A stretch of 64,000 bases of DNA. Origin: a virus. The notes under the pieces were generated by a model. It worked only from the letters and a program-made list of their open reading frames with translations, ran no database searches and had not been told where the DNA came from. Below are positions 29,547 to 39,544 of this stretch, piece after piece (position 1 is the stretch's first letter; every line of letters starts with the position of its first letter). A program made the translations under genes and the position numbers. Location: the IMG/VR virus record IMGVR_UViG_3300023548_000002, positions 1 to 64,000 of that record; one strand, given 5' to 3'.

Positions 29547-30553
29547 TATAAACTTATTACCGAATACATTAAGTAAATATCTATTGTCCCGTCCCCTTTG
29601 CTAAAGTTAGCATTTGCTGTTAGTTCAACGGATTCTCCTGGAGTATAGGTAACTTCTGCTAATTCCTTCATCTTTGCCATTATTGTTATTGAAGAACTTA
29701 CTATAATATTACGTATTGATAGGTTTGGGGAAGAACTGCTGGGATATTGTATATATAATAAATTTGCGTCAAAAGCTATTGCTCCTGGATTAACTTTTAT
29801 CTCAGCACCAATAAGTTTATAATGATTCCCTGCAGGGGGAGTTGATAATAGTGTAAGGGGGGAAGTAGCAATAGTTCCTAATTCTGTTAAAGATATTGTC
29901 TTTTTAACTATCTGATATTCTTGTGGAGTATAAGCTAATTTATCTAAAGTTACTGCTCCTGGAGCTATCTGGAAATACCCAGGGGAAGGCATTGTTAAGT
30001 CTCCAATAACACTATAAAAATTAGTATTATTTCCAAAACTTACAAGGATACTGTTACCCTTTGCAGGAGCAATGGTAATATTGTCAATCCCATTATTAGT
30101 GATTAATCCTCCCTGGGGTAATGAGAAAATATTTGACAAACGTAAAGTTCCAGGTATCCCTGCATTTCCTAAATCTAAAGTTCCTGCCACAATATTACCA
30201 CCGTTAATATTACCTCCACAACAAAAATAATTTATATTTATTTTCCAAGCACCATTTACATAAACACAGGTAATATAACTTAATTCAGTCATTTCTGTTG
30301 TGGAAAGCTGTCTTCCAAAAACATAAATATTAAATGTATTACTTGTTGTAACAAAAGGTTCTAAAATAATATTATATTTATAACCATCTTTATAAGTTAT
30401 TGTAGAATCAGGGTTAATATATAAATTTGTGGAAAGAGATAAAGGATTAGGAGTATTTATGTAATATATTTCTATATCTCCATTTCCTGGTAATTCTATT
30501 ACGGAATTAGTATTATCTATGGTTTCCTTATAAATATTTGGTAATTTAGCCAT
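29546..30553 (-). CDS. Fibre-type structural protein (335 aa)
   Basis: A beta-rich protein with Thr/Ser/Asn-rich strands. The N-terminal part (DIEIYYINTPNP, YKYNIILEPF) and a Gly-rich centre (CCGGNINGGNIVAGTLDLGN) look like a fibre shaft; the phrase GAVTLDKLAYTPQEYQIVKKT precedes a C-terminal globular beta domain of about 120 residues. It shares stop/start bases with the collagen-like gene upstream. Probably a head or tail decoration fibre. Confidence 0.65.
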   Translation of the reverse strand: MAKLPNIYKETIDNTNSVIELPGNGDIEIYYINTPNPLSLSTNLYINPDSTITYKDGYKYNIILEPFVTTSNTFNIYVFGRQLSTTEMTELSYITCVYVNGAWKININYFCCGGNINGGNIVAGTLDLGNAGIPGTLRLSNIFSLPQGGLITNNGIDNITIAPAKGNSILVSFGNNTNFYSVIGDLTMPSPGYFQIAPGAVTLDKLAYTPQEYQIVKKTISLTELGTIATSPLTLLSTPPAGNHYKLIGAEIKVNPGAIAFDANLLYIQYPSSSSPNLSIRNIIVSSSITIMAKMKELAEVTYTPGESVELTANANFSKGDGTIDIYLMYSVISL

Positions 30554-31107
30554 TAGTATAAATGTTTTAATATTGTTTGTTTTTTATGATAAAGTTCGCC
30601 ATTTTCTACATAACCAAACCAGTCTAATTGTAATGGATTGGTTGTTAAATCTAACACGGGGAGATTAAGATAAGATAATACATATTCTGTATTTACCCCG
30701 TCTAATTCATTAATTCCTTTAATGGTTTGAATAACACTTACATTTACATTTGTTTCTACAATAATCTTAGTTTCTACAATTATTTTAGAAGTGTTTTGCG
30801 AAAATAACCTACTGCCTCCAAGAACAGAATTCAGGTTTAATTTTAATTCAAGACCTGTAACAGGAGGATTTCCAACAAGTTCAAATACATCTGTTAAAGT
30901 TAAAACAGTATTCTCTGGAAGAGTATTTTGTGGAAGTAGATATGTATAAATAGAGCTGGGAACATTAGAAGCTGGCCCTCCCGAAGTATTATCGTTCAAT
31001 ATAACAGAAGTCCCATTATCCCCTGGACTTCCTGGGTCTCCTTGGGGACCCTGAGGACCTACAATAGAGTCAGGTAATGGTAATTGTTCATCACAAGTTG
31101 TACACAT
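30553..31107 (-). CDS. Collagen-like head/tail fibre protein (184 aa)
   Basis: After a Cys-containing start (MCTTCDEQLPLPDS), residues 18-32 are GPQGPQGDPGSPGDNG, five Gly-x-y triplets that can form a short collagen triple helix. The rest is beta-rich. Phages of several groups carry such collagen-like fibres as trimeric stalks on the head or tail. The next gene downstream starts at its stop. Trimer formation follows from the collagen repeat; the site on the particle is unknown. Confidence 0.68.
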   Translation of the reverse strand: MCTTCDEQLPLPDSIVGPQGPQGDPGSPGDNGTSVILNDNTSGGPASNVPSSIYTYLLPQNTLPENTVLTLTDVFELVGNPPVTGLELKLNLNSVLGGSRLFSQNTSKIIVETKIIVETNVNVSVIQTIKGINELDGVNTEYVLSYLNLPVLDLTTNPLQLDWFGYVENGELYHKKQTILKHLY

Positions 31108-31118
31108 AGTCTTTTATT

Positions 31119-31676
31119 TTAACAAGAAGCGCAACTACTGTTGCATAACTTCTGTAATTTATCAATATAATATTTTATATCAGTTTCTGAACTACAAGCA
31201 GCTAATCCTCTGCTTATTCCACGATATAACATTTCAGCTTCTAATAAAGAAGTGTCCATCTCTACACATCTATCACAAGTAGAAATGTAACTACTCCATT
31301 TGTTATCTAAGCAACAGCGTATGTTACAAAGGTTTATAAATTTAATAGTTTTTTCCGATGTAAAAGGATTTCCACTTTGAGAACCTGTTACTGAATAAGT
31401 TATAGTATATAAGCCGTCAGCTACTGTGGTAGGGGTTATTGCAGGAAATACAATCTCTCCTGTTACTATACTTGGTAGATTTGAAGTTTCGTCAATAATG
31501 TCTTGTGTTCCGTCAGGATAAGTAATAGTTATTGTTGCTGAGGTTATATCAGTAATATCAGGGTTGGGTGTTCCATATCCCTCTGTATTACCTGCTGAAT
31601 ATGGTAAGGTAATATCAGTAACAATAATATCTTTACAGCTATCTATTCGGGCTTTGATGTTTACTTGTAGTGCCAT
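31119..31676 (-). CDS. Ig-like structural protein with cysteine-rich C-terminus (185 aa)
   Basis: The first 110 residues have the alternating strands of an Ig-like domain (SATITITYPDGTQDIID, then DGLYTITYSVTGSQSGN). The C-terminal 75 residues are helical with eight or more cysteines (LCNIRCCLDN, TCDRCVEM, CNSSCASC), which may bind metal or form disulphides. It is the first gene after the terminator that follows the abundant structural gene. Probably a capsid decoration or fibre base. Confidence 0.62.
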   Translation of the reverse strand: MALQVNIKARIDSCKDIIVTDITLPYSAGNTEGYGTPNPDITDITSATITITYPDGTQDIIDETSNLPSIVTGEIVFPAITPTTVADGLYTITYSVTGSQSGNPFTSEKTIKFINLCNIRCCLDNKWSSYISTCDRCVEMDTSLLEAEMLYRGISRGLAACSSETDIKYYIDKLQKLCNSSCASC

Positions 31677-31685
31677 AAACTAAAA

Positions 31686-31722
31686 GATAAAAGAGAGAGA
31701 GGGTAAAAATCCCCTCTCTCAT
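31686..31722 (-). terminator. Intrinsic terminator behind the abundant structural gene
   Basis: On the minus strand a perfect 9-bp stem (GAGAGAGGG with CCCTCTCTC) with a short A/T loop is followed at once by TTTTATCTTTT. It lies between the stop of the 389-aa gene and the start of the next late gene. It should stop or attenuate leftward transcription, giving more of the capsid-type genes upstream than of the fibre genes downstream. Confidence 0.8.
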
Positions 31723-31727
31723 TTTGA

Positions 31728-32897
31728 TTATAGAGTTGCTAATAGTATGGAAGTTCCGTAGGTTGCATCAGTTGCCCAATTAGGACCTGCTGATGGAGCA
31801 GCCACGGTAATAACCATAGGATTGTTGATTACTTGTAGAGTAGATTTCTCAGTTTCAGCAATTTCCAATACATATTGGTCATAGGTTTCTCCAGCTACTG
31901 CATTTAGCTTAGCAGGGAAAATGTTTGGTTCACCAACTCGGAAGAACTCTCCGAAGTTACCTACTTCAAACCATTCTTGCTCAGCTATTTGCTCGTAGGT
32001 ACCTCTACCTTCAGAAGCAGGAGTATTAACTACTGGAGTGGTTCCAAAGCTGGCAGAATCTAAAGCTATATTCCAGCGAGCTTTTTTGTAATTAAATCGT
32101 CCTAAACGGAAAGCCAAAGGTTTACCTTGTAAGAAGATTCCCCAGTTGGCAGTAGCAGCGGCAGCAGCATTATACCAATCGTAAGAGGCGGCATTTATAG
32201 AAGGTCCTTGGTAAGGCATATTGATTTTTACGTCATTACCTACAATAGCTTCTACTTTGTAATGTCCACCACCTACTACGATTACATCTCCTACTACCCC
32301 TGCAAAAGCAGCCCCTAAGGTAATGTAGTTACTGCCTGAAGTAGCAGCAGCAGTAGTTAAAACGTTGGTTAATACAGCATCCGAAATAGCACGGATATAC
32401 ATAGGTTGCTCAGCTTCTCGCTCTAAGTTACGAATACCACTTTTTACTAAACCAAAAGCAATTTCTTCTTGAGTAGCTGTAGGGTCTGACTTGTAGGTCA
32501 TATCCTTAACATATACTCCACCATGATTCTGCACAATGGTTTCTTTAATCATTAATGATATTCGATAAACTGTTGAGCTGTTTACTGTAATAGCCCCTGA
32601 GGTACCATCGTATCCAATATAGGTAGTTTGTTCTGCAGGAGCAGCATAGGCAGCATTAGTAACCTTTACAATGTCTGCTTTATTAATCATACCACTTTGC
32701 AATAATTCACCATCTACATTGGCTACAATTTTAAAACGGTTTGTGGTAGGGAAGGTTGTGTTGGTTAAACGAACACCTGCACCATTGAAGATGCCTACTT
32801 CGCCATCTACAAGAGAAAGCACGTCAGCACCTAAAGCACCTGTTACATTCTTACCAACAAAAATTTTTCCTACATCTTTTTGATTGTTTGTTCTCAT
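31728..32897 (-). CDS. Abundant-type structural protein, candidate auxiliary capsid or tail protein (389 aa)
   Basis: Rich in Ala, Gly, Val and Thr with strongly beta segments (GDVIVVGGGHYKVEAIVGNDV in pieces) and few Lys compared with its neighbours, as in highly expressed virion proteins. The N-terminus (DGEVGIFNGAGVRLTN) is a pattern I recall from structural proteins of Bacteroidota phages. It is set off by a strong terminator just downstream. It is separate from the major capsid protein two genes upstream, so an auxiliary capsid, decoration or tube protein is most likely. Confidence 0.62.
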   Translation of the reverse strand: MRTNNQKDVGKIFVGKNVTGALGADVLSLVDGEVGIFNGAGVRLTNTTFPTTNRFKIVANVDGELLQSGMINKADIVKVTNAAYAAPAEQTTYIGYDGTSGAITVNSSTVYRISLMIKETIVQNHGGVYVKDMTYKSDPTATQEEIAFGLVKSGIRNLEREAEQPMYIRAISDAVLTNVLTTAAATSGSNYITLGAAFAGVVGDVIVVGGGHYKVEAIVGNDVKINMPYQGPSINAASYDWYNAAAAATANWGIFLQGKPLAFRLGRFNYKKARWNIALDSASFGTTPVVNTPASEGRGTYEQIAEQEWFEVGNFGEFFRVGEPNIFPAKLNAVAGETYDQYVLEIAETEKSTLQVINNPMVITVAAPSAGPNWATDATYGTSILLATL

Positions 32898-32925
32898 TTT
32901 TGTCTGAATTTAGTTAAACTTAAAT

Positions 32926-33642
32926 TTAATTATTAATCTTTTCTTCCGTTACTTTTATCTGATATTCTTGTGGAGTTGTAGAAGCTATAGCTAATCTCAC
33001 TGCCGTATCTACAATCTCTTGATGAGCTGCCTCTCCAAACTCACTGTCTTGTTGTCCACTGGTAGTTCCATCGCCAGTAAAAGGGACGATAGGTAATGGT
33101 TCTTTTATATACCATAAACGATATTCGGATACGGTTGTATTACTTGGAAATATAAGTTCCGTTCTTTTCGTGCCAGAATCTTGTGAATAATATAACTCCC
33201 AAATATAATCATCTGCTGTTCCTTCTACTTTTGGTTTTTTATATGGATTGTTTTTTAAAATCGCATATCTGTTTTCTGTAATAAGCTTTACTCTTACTGG
33301 TTGGTTTTGATAACATAAGTCAGTAGTGGTTACTATAACTTCTGCATCCAATGGGTATTTTAAATCCGAAGGTAGTGCATAAAATACTCCTCCTGCTCTT
33401 ACTCCTATTTGATTTGCTAATGGAGTAGTAGTAGAATAGTATCGCTTTAATTCTTTGTACTCCTCAATACTCTTAGTATTCTTTTCAAACCCTTCATTTA
33501 TCTTAAAAGCTCTCTTTAATAAAATGTCCTGAGCCTTTGTTAATAGTATAGACTTCTCCTGGTCTGTGAAACCAGGAGTGTCTATACTTGGAACACGGTC
33601 TAACAAGACATCAAACTGATATGCCATTTCATTAGCGTCCAT
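32926..33642 (-). CDS. Head-tail connector-type structural protein (238 aa)
   Basis: A helical start (MAYQFDVLLDRVPSIDTPGF) is followed by a beta-rich part with NPYKKPKVEG, IWELYY and YRLWYIKEPLPIVPF, then a C-terminal helix with AAHQEIVDTAVRLAIAS. This order matches what I recall from a conserved protein next to the capsid genes of crAss-like and related phages. It overlaps the upstream gene by 11 nt. It likely fits between portal and tail rings. Confidence 0.66.
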   Translation of the reverse strand: MDANEMAYQFDVLLDRVPSIDTPGFTDQEKSILLTKAQDILLKRAFKINEGFEKNTKSIEEYKELKRYYSTTTPLANQIGVRAGGVFYALPSDLKYPLDAEVIVTTTDLCYQNQPVRVKLITENRYAILKNNPYKKPKVEGTADDYIWELYYSQDSGTKRTELIFPSNTTVSEYRLWYIKEPLPIVPFTGDGTTSGQQDSEFGEAAHQEIVDTAVRLAIASTTPQEYQIKVTEEKINN

Positions 33643-34483
33643 CTTCTTTCTTCTCTATTTTCGCTGTTAATGTTAAGAGAATTTCTTGATTCTCAGGACT
33701 TGCAATATATTTAGCAGCAGTTACTAATGTTGGAGACTCTCCTTTATTACACAACATGTCTCCTGTTGGTAATAAAAATTTGGTTCCTTCTTTCTTTACA
33801 AACCCATATCTTACTGCTTTTAATAATATAAGCTTCTCATTAAATAAAGGGTCATCACAGGTGGCTAAAAAGCCATCAACATCATGTTCAATGATATTAT
33901 CAATTTCTGCAATTAATGCGTCTTTTGACAATGTGTCAGCAGGACGTCGCCCATATACAATTAAGAAATCTCGTAATTTAGTTTTACTTTCTTCTAAAGC
34001 TAATGCTTGTTGGTATGCACGTTTAATCTTCTTACTTTTAGATACCCGTGCATCAATTCTTTCTTCTTCCGAAGTAATGTAATAAATATAAGTAGCTTTA
34101 TCAAATTTCGATGATTCATCTGGAGCTACCAAATCTCTATTCGATAGTAATATTTTGTATCGAATATAATCCTCTGGATTGCTTAAATCCAGCTGATAAG
34201 TTTTATCTGATAATTTTACCACTGCTTTTTTTGATGTCCAGAAATTGTTCTTTTGACGATGTGGAGACAAAGTTCCTTCGTCCAATCCCATAGCTTTTTC
34301 AAGCTCTTTTTGTTCTTCGGAAGAGAGAACAGTTACCAAGGAGCCCATACGACTCCTTGGTACTGTAAACTCATTTGTTATTCCTGGCATCATAAAATAT
34401 GCGATGTGGCTTGGGTCTTTAACCATACCTCTTGCTCGCTTGATAGGTACAACCTTTACTTTTTTTGGTTTTAAATATTTCAT
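33632..34483 (-). CDS. Conserved late protein next to major capsid gene (283 aa)
   Basis: A basic N-terminus (MKYLKPKKVKVVPIKRARG) is followed by a small beta domain with NPEDYIRYKILLSNRDLVAP, and a helical remainder (DKATYIYYITSEEERIDARV and on). Proteins of this layout follow the major capsid gene in crAss-like phages, to my recollection. It has a 25-nt gap from the MCP gene and overlaps the next gene. Function unknown; probably head assembly or capsid. Confidence 0.62.
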   Translation of the reverse strand: MKYLKPKKVKVVPIKRARGMVKDPSHIAYFMMPGITNEFTVPRSRMGSLVTVLSSEEQKELEKAMGLDEGTLSPHRQKNNFWTSKKAVVKLSDKTYQLDLSNPEDYIRYKILLSNRDLVAPDESSKFDKATYIYYITSEEERIDARVSKSKKIKRAYQQALALEESKTKLRDFLIVYGRRPADTLSKDALIAEIDNIIEHDVDGFLATCDDPLFNEKLILLKAVRYGFVKKEGTKFLLPTGDMLCNKGESPTLVTAAKYIASPENQEILLTLTAKIEKKEDGR

Positions 34484-34508
34484 ATCTCTCTGTTTATATG
34501 GTTATTTA

Positions 34509-35975
34509 TTAAAGAACATTAGGAATAAAATGGATAGATTTCGATGGGTCAAACACCATTACTCCACCACAGTAGAATTTATGCTCTTCCCATCCATCTT
34601 TAGAAGTTCCAATAGCCGAAATAGCTGAATCTGGGTCGAAAGGATTTCGTAATCCTGGAATATACTTGTGGATAATGAAATCTTGACCCTTAACAGCAGC
34701 TTTTTGGATATTTGGTTCTCCATCAGTAGTTCCTACATCATACACATCGTATCGATAAGATTCTGCTACTCCTCCATCTGGATGTGGAATTTTATTACGG
34801 TTACGGTTGTCATACATTGAGTCAATAGATAAGTTGAACTTAATCATATTTGGTCCAATGTATTCAACAAATTGACCTCCATATCCTTTACCCATTTTAG
34901 CAAAATCTGTTTGGGTTTTATAGATACGGTCCATATCACGGTTGGGAACGAATAACTGAGTATGGTTCTCAAGAGCTACGTGGAACTGAACAGCTCCTCG
35001 TTCACCTGTACGAGCCATAAAGTTTCGCTCATCAAACCCTAATCGACCCTCAGACATATCTAACAAGCGATTAGATAGTGTTTGAATATCAAAGGTATTG
35101 TAAGTGGAAGTGTAAGAAACTTCAGTTTGCTCACGTAATCCAGAACCTTCTACAATTTCATAACCACTCTTACCTCGTTGTAAGTAGCTACCGTTAGCAG
35201 TTCGGTTGCTGGTTCCAAAGTGTAACAATCGGTTAATATCTTCACGGAACTCAATATCGAATTTATATGATTCGTAATGAGTCCATACAGCGAATTTCTT
35301 ACCACCTTTAGTTACTACTTCGGTACCCATTTTACGGTTCTTAATGTTACCTGGAGTAGTCTTCTCTGCACGAATTTGTGAGAAGGCATTACGCATAGAA
35401 ATATGAGATTGGAATTTAATCTCACGTCCTCGTTCCGATAAGGTACGCTCTACAGGAGCATATTCACGAGAAAATAATTGTCCCCCTGAAATCTCATCGT
35501 AAGGCAAAAACAAGTTAGCATCTCCTGTTAATAACTCGCAAGTATATACAGTAAGATTACCGTCTTTGGCTACAGATTTGATTAAGATGGGATATTTCTC
35601 ATTTTTCTCTCCTACGATTTTTTCTCCTTCAGAGAACCAATCGGCAGCGAATACAAGTTGGAACTCAGAGTAACCCAATCCTGCTTTATCGGCAGGAGTT
35701 ACAGGAACTCCATCAATACGGGCTTCTACTAAAGGAATGTTGTCAATCATTTGTGAATACAATTCCCAATAGTAGTCTCGGTCATCATCAAAATACTTAA
35801 CCCCATATTTCGATAATAAAGAGTCAATATCCTGACCGAAGTTTTTTTCTTGAATAAGCTGTATAAGCTTTGATGCCTTTTGAGGACTTTGAGCAAAGAT
35901 TGCTCCTAAGTGATTCTCCGTGGTAAGCCCTTTCCACGAAGTGGCATCAGTCATTTGTAATGGACTAATTTTCAT
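34509..35975 (-). CDS. Major capsid protein, HK97-fold type (488 aa)
   Basis: Its place just after an acidic scaffold-like gene and portal, its size and its sequence fit the crAss-like major capsid protein. Features include a long N-terminal arm, HISMRNAFSQIRAEKTTPGN, a conserved loop WTHYESYKFDIEFREDINRLL (in pieces) and the late region FVEYIGPNMIKFNLSIDSMYD. It forms the icosahedral shell. The HK97 fold is known for the family, not shown by the sequence. The gap to the scaffold gene is 33 nt, and this gene would be among the most expressed late genes. Confidence 0.82.
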   Translation of the reverse strand: MKISPLQMTDATSWKGLTTENHLGAIFAQSPQKASKLIQLIQEKNFGQDIDSLLSKYGVKYFDDDRDYYWELYSQMIDNIPLVEARIDGVPVTPADKAGLGYSEFQLVFAADWFSEGEKIVGEKNEKYPILIKSVAKDGNLTVYTCELLTGDANLFLPYDEISGGQLFSREYAPVERTLSERGREIKFQSHISMRNAFSQIRAEKTTPGNIKNRKMGTEVVTKGGKKFAVWTHYESYKFDIEFREDINRLLHFGTSNRTANGSYLQRGKSGYEIVEGSGLREQTEVSYTSTYNTFDIQTLSNRLLDMSEGRLGFDERNFMARTGERGAVQFHVALENHTQLFVPNRDMDRIYKTQTDFAKMGKGYGGQFVEYIGPNMIKFNLSIDSMYDNRNRNKIPHPDGGVAESYRYDVYDVGTTDGEPNIQKAAVKGQDFIIHKYIPGLRNPFDPDSAISAIGTSKDGWEEHKFYCGGVMVFDPSKSIHFIPNVL

Positions 35976-36008
35976 TGTTCTATTTGATTTTAACGATTAA
36001 TTACTAAT

Positions 36009-37100
36009 TTATTCAACTAAGTCATCTAAGTTGTCAAGTAACTCTTTAACATCCTTAGATACTATTTTCTTTGGACTACCTGGCTTAAAATGCTCGCCAC
36101 TTTTTATCATCTTATCCAATTCATCAATAGCACTGGATTTAATTGGTGCCTTGATATTCTCAAGCTTGGTAAATCCATCAGTTTGGACATACAAGTAAGC
36201 TAACACTTTCTCTACTTCATGTCCTTTTTCTTTACGTAGTGCATCAATAGCATTAATTGGCACTCCATTTTCTTCTTTTACAGGGGTTGTCATTACTTCA
36301 AAGATTTTCTCACGAGCCTTTGAAGGAACTTTTATCCCTGGAATTATTTCTTCAGACTTCAATATCTCTTCTTTTAATTTAGAAAGCTTTTCTTCTTCTT
36401 CTTTCTTTTTAGCTTCTAACTCTTTTTGTTTTTCTTTAGCTTTCTCTGATAAGAGATTTTTAGCCTTTTCTCTCAATACTTCGTATGCCTGAGAAGCTAC
36501 TACTTCCATATTCCCTGTCTTCTTTTTAGTTTCTACAAGCTCTTGGATAGCATCATCTTCTACTCCCTTCATCTTGTAGTATTGGTATAATATCCCTTCT
36601 TGTATTGCAGGGTCAGAAGCTACTACTTCTGGCGTAATTTTATTTGTTAATACATCCTCAATTTTTAAAGCTGCTTTAACTTCTTCTTCAGGAACTCCTA
36701 CACGTATAGCATCTAAATATTTACGTTGCGCCTCAGTAAGTCCATCATACTCAGATGCTGTTACAGCTTTCTTTAAAGTTTCTACTAAATCCTTAGCGGA
36801 CTTAATATTTTCCATCTCTTCCTGAGTAAGAGAAACCCCCTCTTCTTTCAGAGCGGAAGCAAGAGTTTGAAACAGAGAGATATTACTGTCATCAGAGGGG
36901 GTACTCTCAGCGGAAGATGTTTCTTCAGTTTCTTCTTCCTTATCTTGAGGTGAGGATGTCTCATTATTATTTAAAGAACGTTCCTCTGTTTCCTCACTTC
37001 CTTTCTCTTGAGTTTCTTTATCTTCTTGTTCAGTTGGTTCTTCTACAGCCCGCTCAAGTTCTGTAAAATCCAACTCATCTAAAAAATTGTTACCTTCCAT
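36009..37100 (-). CDS. Capsid scaffolding-like protein (363 aa)
   Basis: The first 70 residues are extremely acidic and Ser/Thr/Gln-rich (disordered); residues about 200-260 are a Lys/Glu coiled coil. It lies between portal and major capsid genes, the classic place for a scaffold. Such proteins guide procapsid assembly and are then lost or cleaved. No protease motif is visible. The assignment is from composition and position. Confidence 0.72.
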   Translation of the reverse strand: MEGNNFLDELDFTELERAVEEPTEQEDKETQEKGSEETEERSLNNNETSSPQDKEEETEETSSAESTPSDDSNISLFQTLASALKEEGVSLTQEEMENIKSAKDLVETLKKAVTASEYDGLTEAQRKYLDAIRVGVPEEEVKAALKIEDVLTNKITPEVVASDPAIQEGILYQYYKMKGVEDDAIQELVETKKKTGNMEVVASQAYEVLREKAKNLLSEKAKEKQKELEAKKKEEEEKLSKLKEEILKSEEIIPGIKVPSKAREKIFEVMTTPVKEENGVPINAIDALRKEKGHEVEKVLAYLYVQTDGFTKLENIKAPIKSSAIDELDKMIKSGEHFKPGSPKKIVSKDVKELLDNLDDLVE

Positions 37101-37132
37101 ATGTCAAATATATTTGTTTAGTTTATATCTTG

Positions 37133-39505
37133 TTACTTTTTTTGTTTGATTTTCTTCTCCTCAATAGATATTTTCTTTTCTTCTAACTTTCTGTCTTTTT
37201 CTTTTTCTTTACTTTCGTGCTCTAATTTCATTCTTAGTTGTTTCTCTTGTGCTTGTGCTTTAATTCGCTCTTTATCTAATTCAGTATAATCATTAATACC
37301 ATCATTATCTAAATCTTGGTCTTCTGTTTTTGCTTGAATTCTTATTAGCTCACGCTCAGTAGCTTTATTTTCTTTCAAAGTAATAAGCTCTTTTTGGAAA
37401 GCTCTTTCCTCTTGAATTTTCTTTTGCTCAGCTTCTGCTTGCGCTTGTGCTGCTTTCTGTTGCTCTTCTTTTGCTTGGTCTTGTAATAACTCAAGCTTGC
37501 GTTTTCTTTCAGCAATACTATCTGTTTGTAATATGTCAATAAATGTGGCGAAGTTGAGCATGCCATTTTGAAATCCTGCATGTGCTAATTGTTCGATAGC
37601 ATTATCAATCTTCATTGTCTTAGTAGAAGAGTCAATAGTTATATCCCATTCAATAGGATTGATTTGGTCTATATTTACTTCTACTAATTGTGAGGTAAAG
37701 TCATCTAATACTACCTCAAGTTTTTTAGTTCCCTTCCATGCTAATTTAGCAGTTAATAATCCTGCTAACATTACTCGAGCTTTTAAATAATCATGCTCCA
37801 TAAAATAGTATTCAGTAATATGATTGGATTGAACTATTTGTCTTTCGGTATTTCCTACAAGCTCACTGGCACTTATCTGCCCCTCTCTTGCTCGTGTTAC
37901 TCCTAATACATTACCTATCTTTTGTTCAATAAGCCCTGCTAATTGCACGTACATATCCAAACTCTGCCCTACTTCCATATCTATTACAGGGGTATTTTGT
38001 TGTAACCCCCCTGAAATTTTACCTATAGCTGCACCCTTTTTCCCTTCTTTAAATAGGTCAGTGGGAACGGCTTTGAAAGTCTTAGCGTAAGCTATCCATT
38101 TATCTATATCCCATCCATCAGGAACTTCATGTAAAGGAACTTTAAGTATCTTACCCCAATTCGTAGCAATGAGATTTTCAATGTTATTCATTACTACATT
38201 GTAAAGATACTGATAGGGTTTTCCTTTATCCATAAAGGATAATGCTCGTTGATTATTGGTAGTATAAATTGTTCCAATTATCCCTGGATAGGCAATACTT
38301 AGATTGAGCATGCTACGATATTGAACAGGCTTAATACGTATCTTAGTGTAAATGGCTTTTTGATTTGGAAGGCATATTTTATGTCCTTCCCACCATTCAT
38401 TTACCCATAATACCTCAGCTGTTTCCCCAGGTTTTAATTTGTAAAATTCTGGACGTATCTCTTTTATTTCTTCTCCTAAGGGTGAGTATGATGTTACTTT
38501 AAGTAGTTTTCTTCGACTCTTCCAATACACTTTTACTACTCTTAAATTACCATTGTTATCAATTGGAGAGAGTGATGGATTAAATTTAGTGTTAAATGCA
38601 GCACTGTCTAAGTTATCTTCAATGATAGCTATTTCTTTGGGGTCTAACATTGGTCCTGGGTCAGAACCTCCAAAACTGGCACTATACCCTAATGACGCCT
38701 CTTCGATTAAATCAATCTCTTTCTGCGTTAAGAACTCAAAATATTCATCTTGTATCTGTCCTGGAGATTTATATCCGTCAATAACAATGATGTCAGAATC
38801 TTCAATATAGTTACTCTCTCCACTTAATACCGTATGAACATTTAATGGGTTGAGTTTGAATAATCGAGGCTCATTTGATATAATGTCCCATTGGTAGATT
38901 TCTTCAGAAGAGATTAGTGCATCTTTAAATCCTTGGTTGAACTTTATTTTGAATTGCTCTTTTTGCTCTAAATGTTTGATAATATGTGTTCCATACATTT
39001 CTCTGAAGTCCTTTCTTGTAAACTTCATATACTTATGGAACTTGTCTATCTGCTCTTTTAGTTCATGTTCTGGTAAATCTTCTTGTGCAAGTTTTAAAAT
39101 GAACTTTCTAAATTCATCAAACTCAGCTAATTTCTTCTCTTGTAATATATCTGGATTAACTATTTTCAATCGCCAATCAAAAAATCTTTTCCGCTCTTCT
39201 CCAATTAATACATCAATCTTTGGGTTAACTAAGGGATAGTTCTGTATCTTTACAGGAGAGTATTGCAGTCCCAATTTGTATGGGTCAGCAATCCTCTTCA
39301 TATCTTCCTCCTGCACTATGTCAGAGTATAAATCGTAGTTGATTTTCTTATTTACATAACTTTGACGCAGTGTATGCTCCGAATAAACAGCCATGTATTC
39401 TCCTGCATCTATGCAGTCCATTTGCCATTTTTTCGTCTTTTGCGTAAGCCCTTTCTTCTGTGCAGGAAAACTTACTGAGTTTAATGTGGATATCGAACGA
39501 ATCAT
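37133..39505 (-). CDS. Portal protein
   Basis: About 790 residues, between TerL and scaffold, as in crAss-like phages. Visible features are a helical N-terminus; a central region with PKEIAIIEDNLDSAAFN; a wing/stem region with VIDMEVGQSLDMYVQLAGLI and KIGNVLGVTRAREGQISASE; and a C-terminal 130-residue helix, very rich in Lys, Glu and Gln, that would form the barrel and enter the capsid. It forms the dodecameric DNA gateway. I chose the ATG at 39505 (MIRSIS); a TTG at 39514 adds three residues. Confidence 0.85.
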   Translation of the reverse strand: MIRSISTLNSVSFPAQKKGLTQKTKKWQMDCIDAGEYMAVYSEHTLRQSYVNKKINYDLYSDIVQEEDMKRIADPYKLGLQYSPVKIQNYPLVNPKIDVLIGEERKRFFDWRLKIVNPDILQEKKLAEFDEFRKFILKLAQEDLPEHELKEQIDKFHKYMKFTRKDFREMYGTHIIKHLEQKEQFKIKFNQGFKDALISSEEIYQWDIISNEPRLFKLNPLNVHTVLSGESNYIEDSDIIVIDGYKSPGQIQDEYFEFLTQKEIDLIEEASLGYSASFGGSDPGPMLDPKEIAIIEDNLDSAAFNTKFNPSLSPIDNNGNLRVVKVYWKSRRKLLKVTSYSPLGEEIKEIRPEFYKLKPGETAEVLWVNEWWEGHKICLPNQKAIYTKIRIKPVQYRSMLNLSIAYPGIIGTIYTTNNQRALSFMDKGKPYQYLYNVVMNNIENLIATNWGKILKVPLHEVPDGWDIDKWIAYAKTFKAVPTDLFKEGKKGAAIGKISGGLQQNTPVIDMEVGQSLDMYVQLAGLIEQKIGNVLGVTRAREGQISASELVGNTERQIVQSNHITEYYFMEHDYLKARVMLAGLLTAKLAWKGTKKLEVVLDDFTSQLVEVNIDQINPIEWDITIDSSTKTMKIDNAIEQLAHAGFQNGMLNFATFIDILQTDSIAERKRKLELLQDQAKEEQQKAAQAQAEAEQKKIQEERAFQKELITLKENKATERELIRIQAKTEDQDLDNDGINDYTELDKERIKAQAQEKQLRMKLEHESKEKEKDRKLEEKKISIEEKKIKQKK

Positions 39506-39544
39506 AAAACGCAATTATACGAATTTATTACTAATCTTTTATAT

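Noticed and set aside
37375-37581. Minus-strand frame within the portal gene
   Set aside because: A shifted frame inside the Lys/Glu/Gln-rich C-terminal helix of the portal; low-complexity lysine/serine translation.
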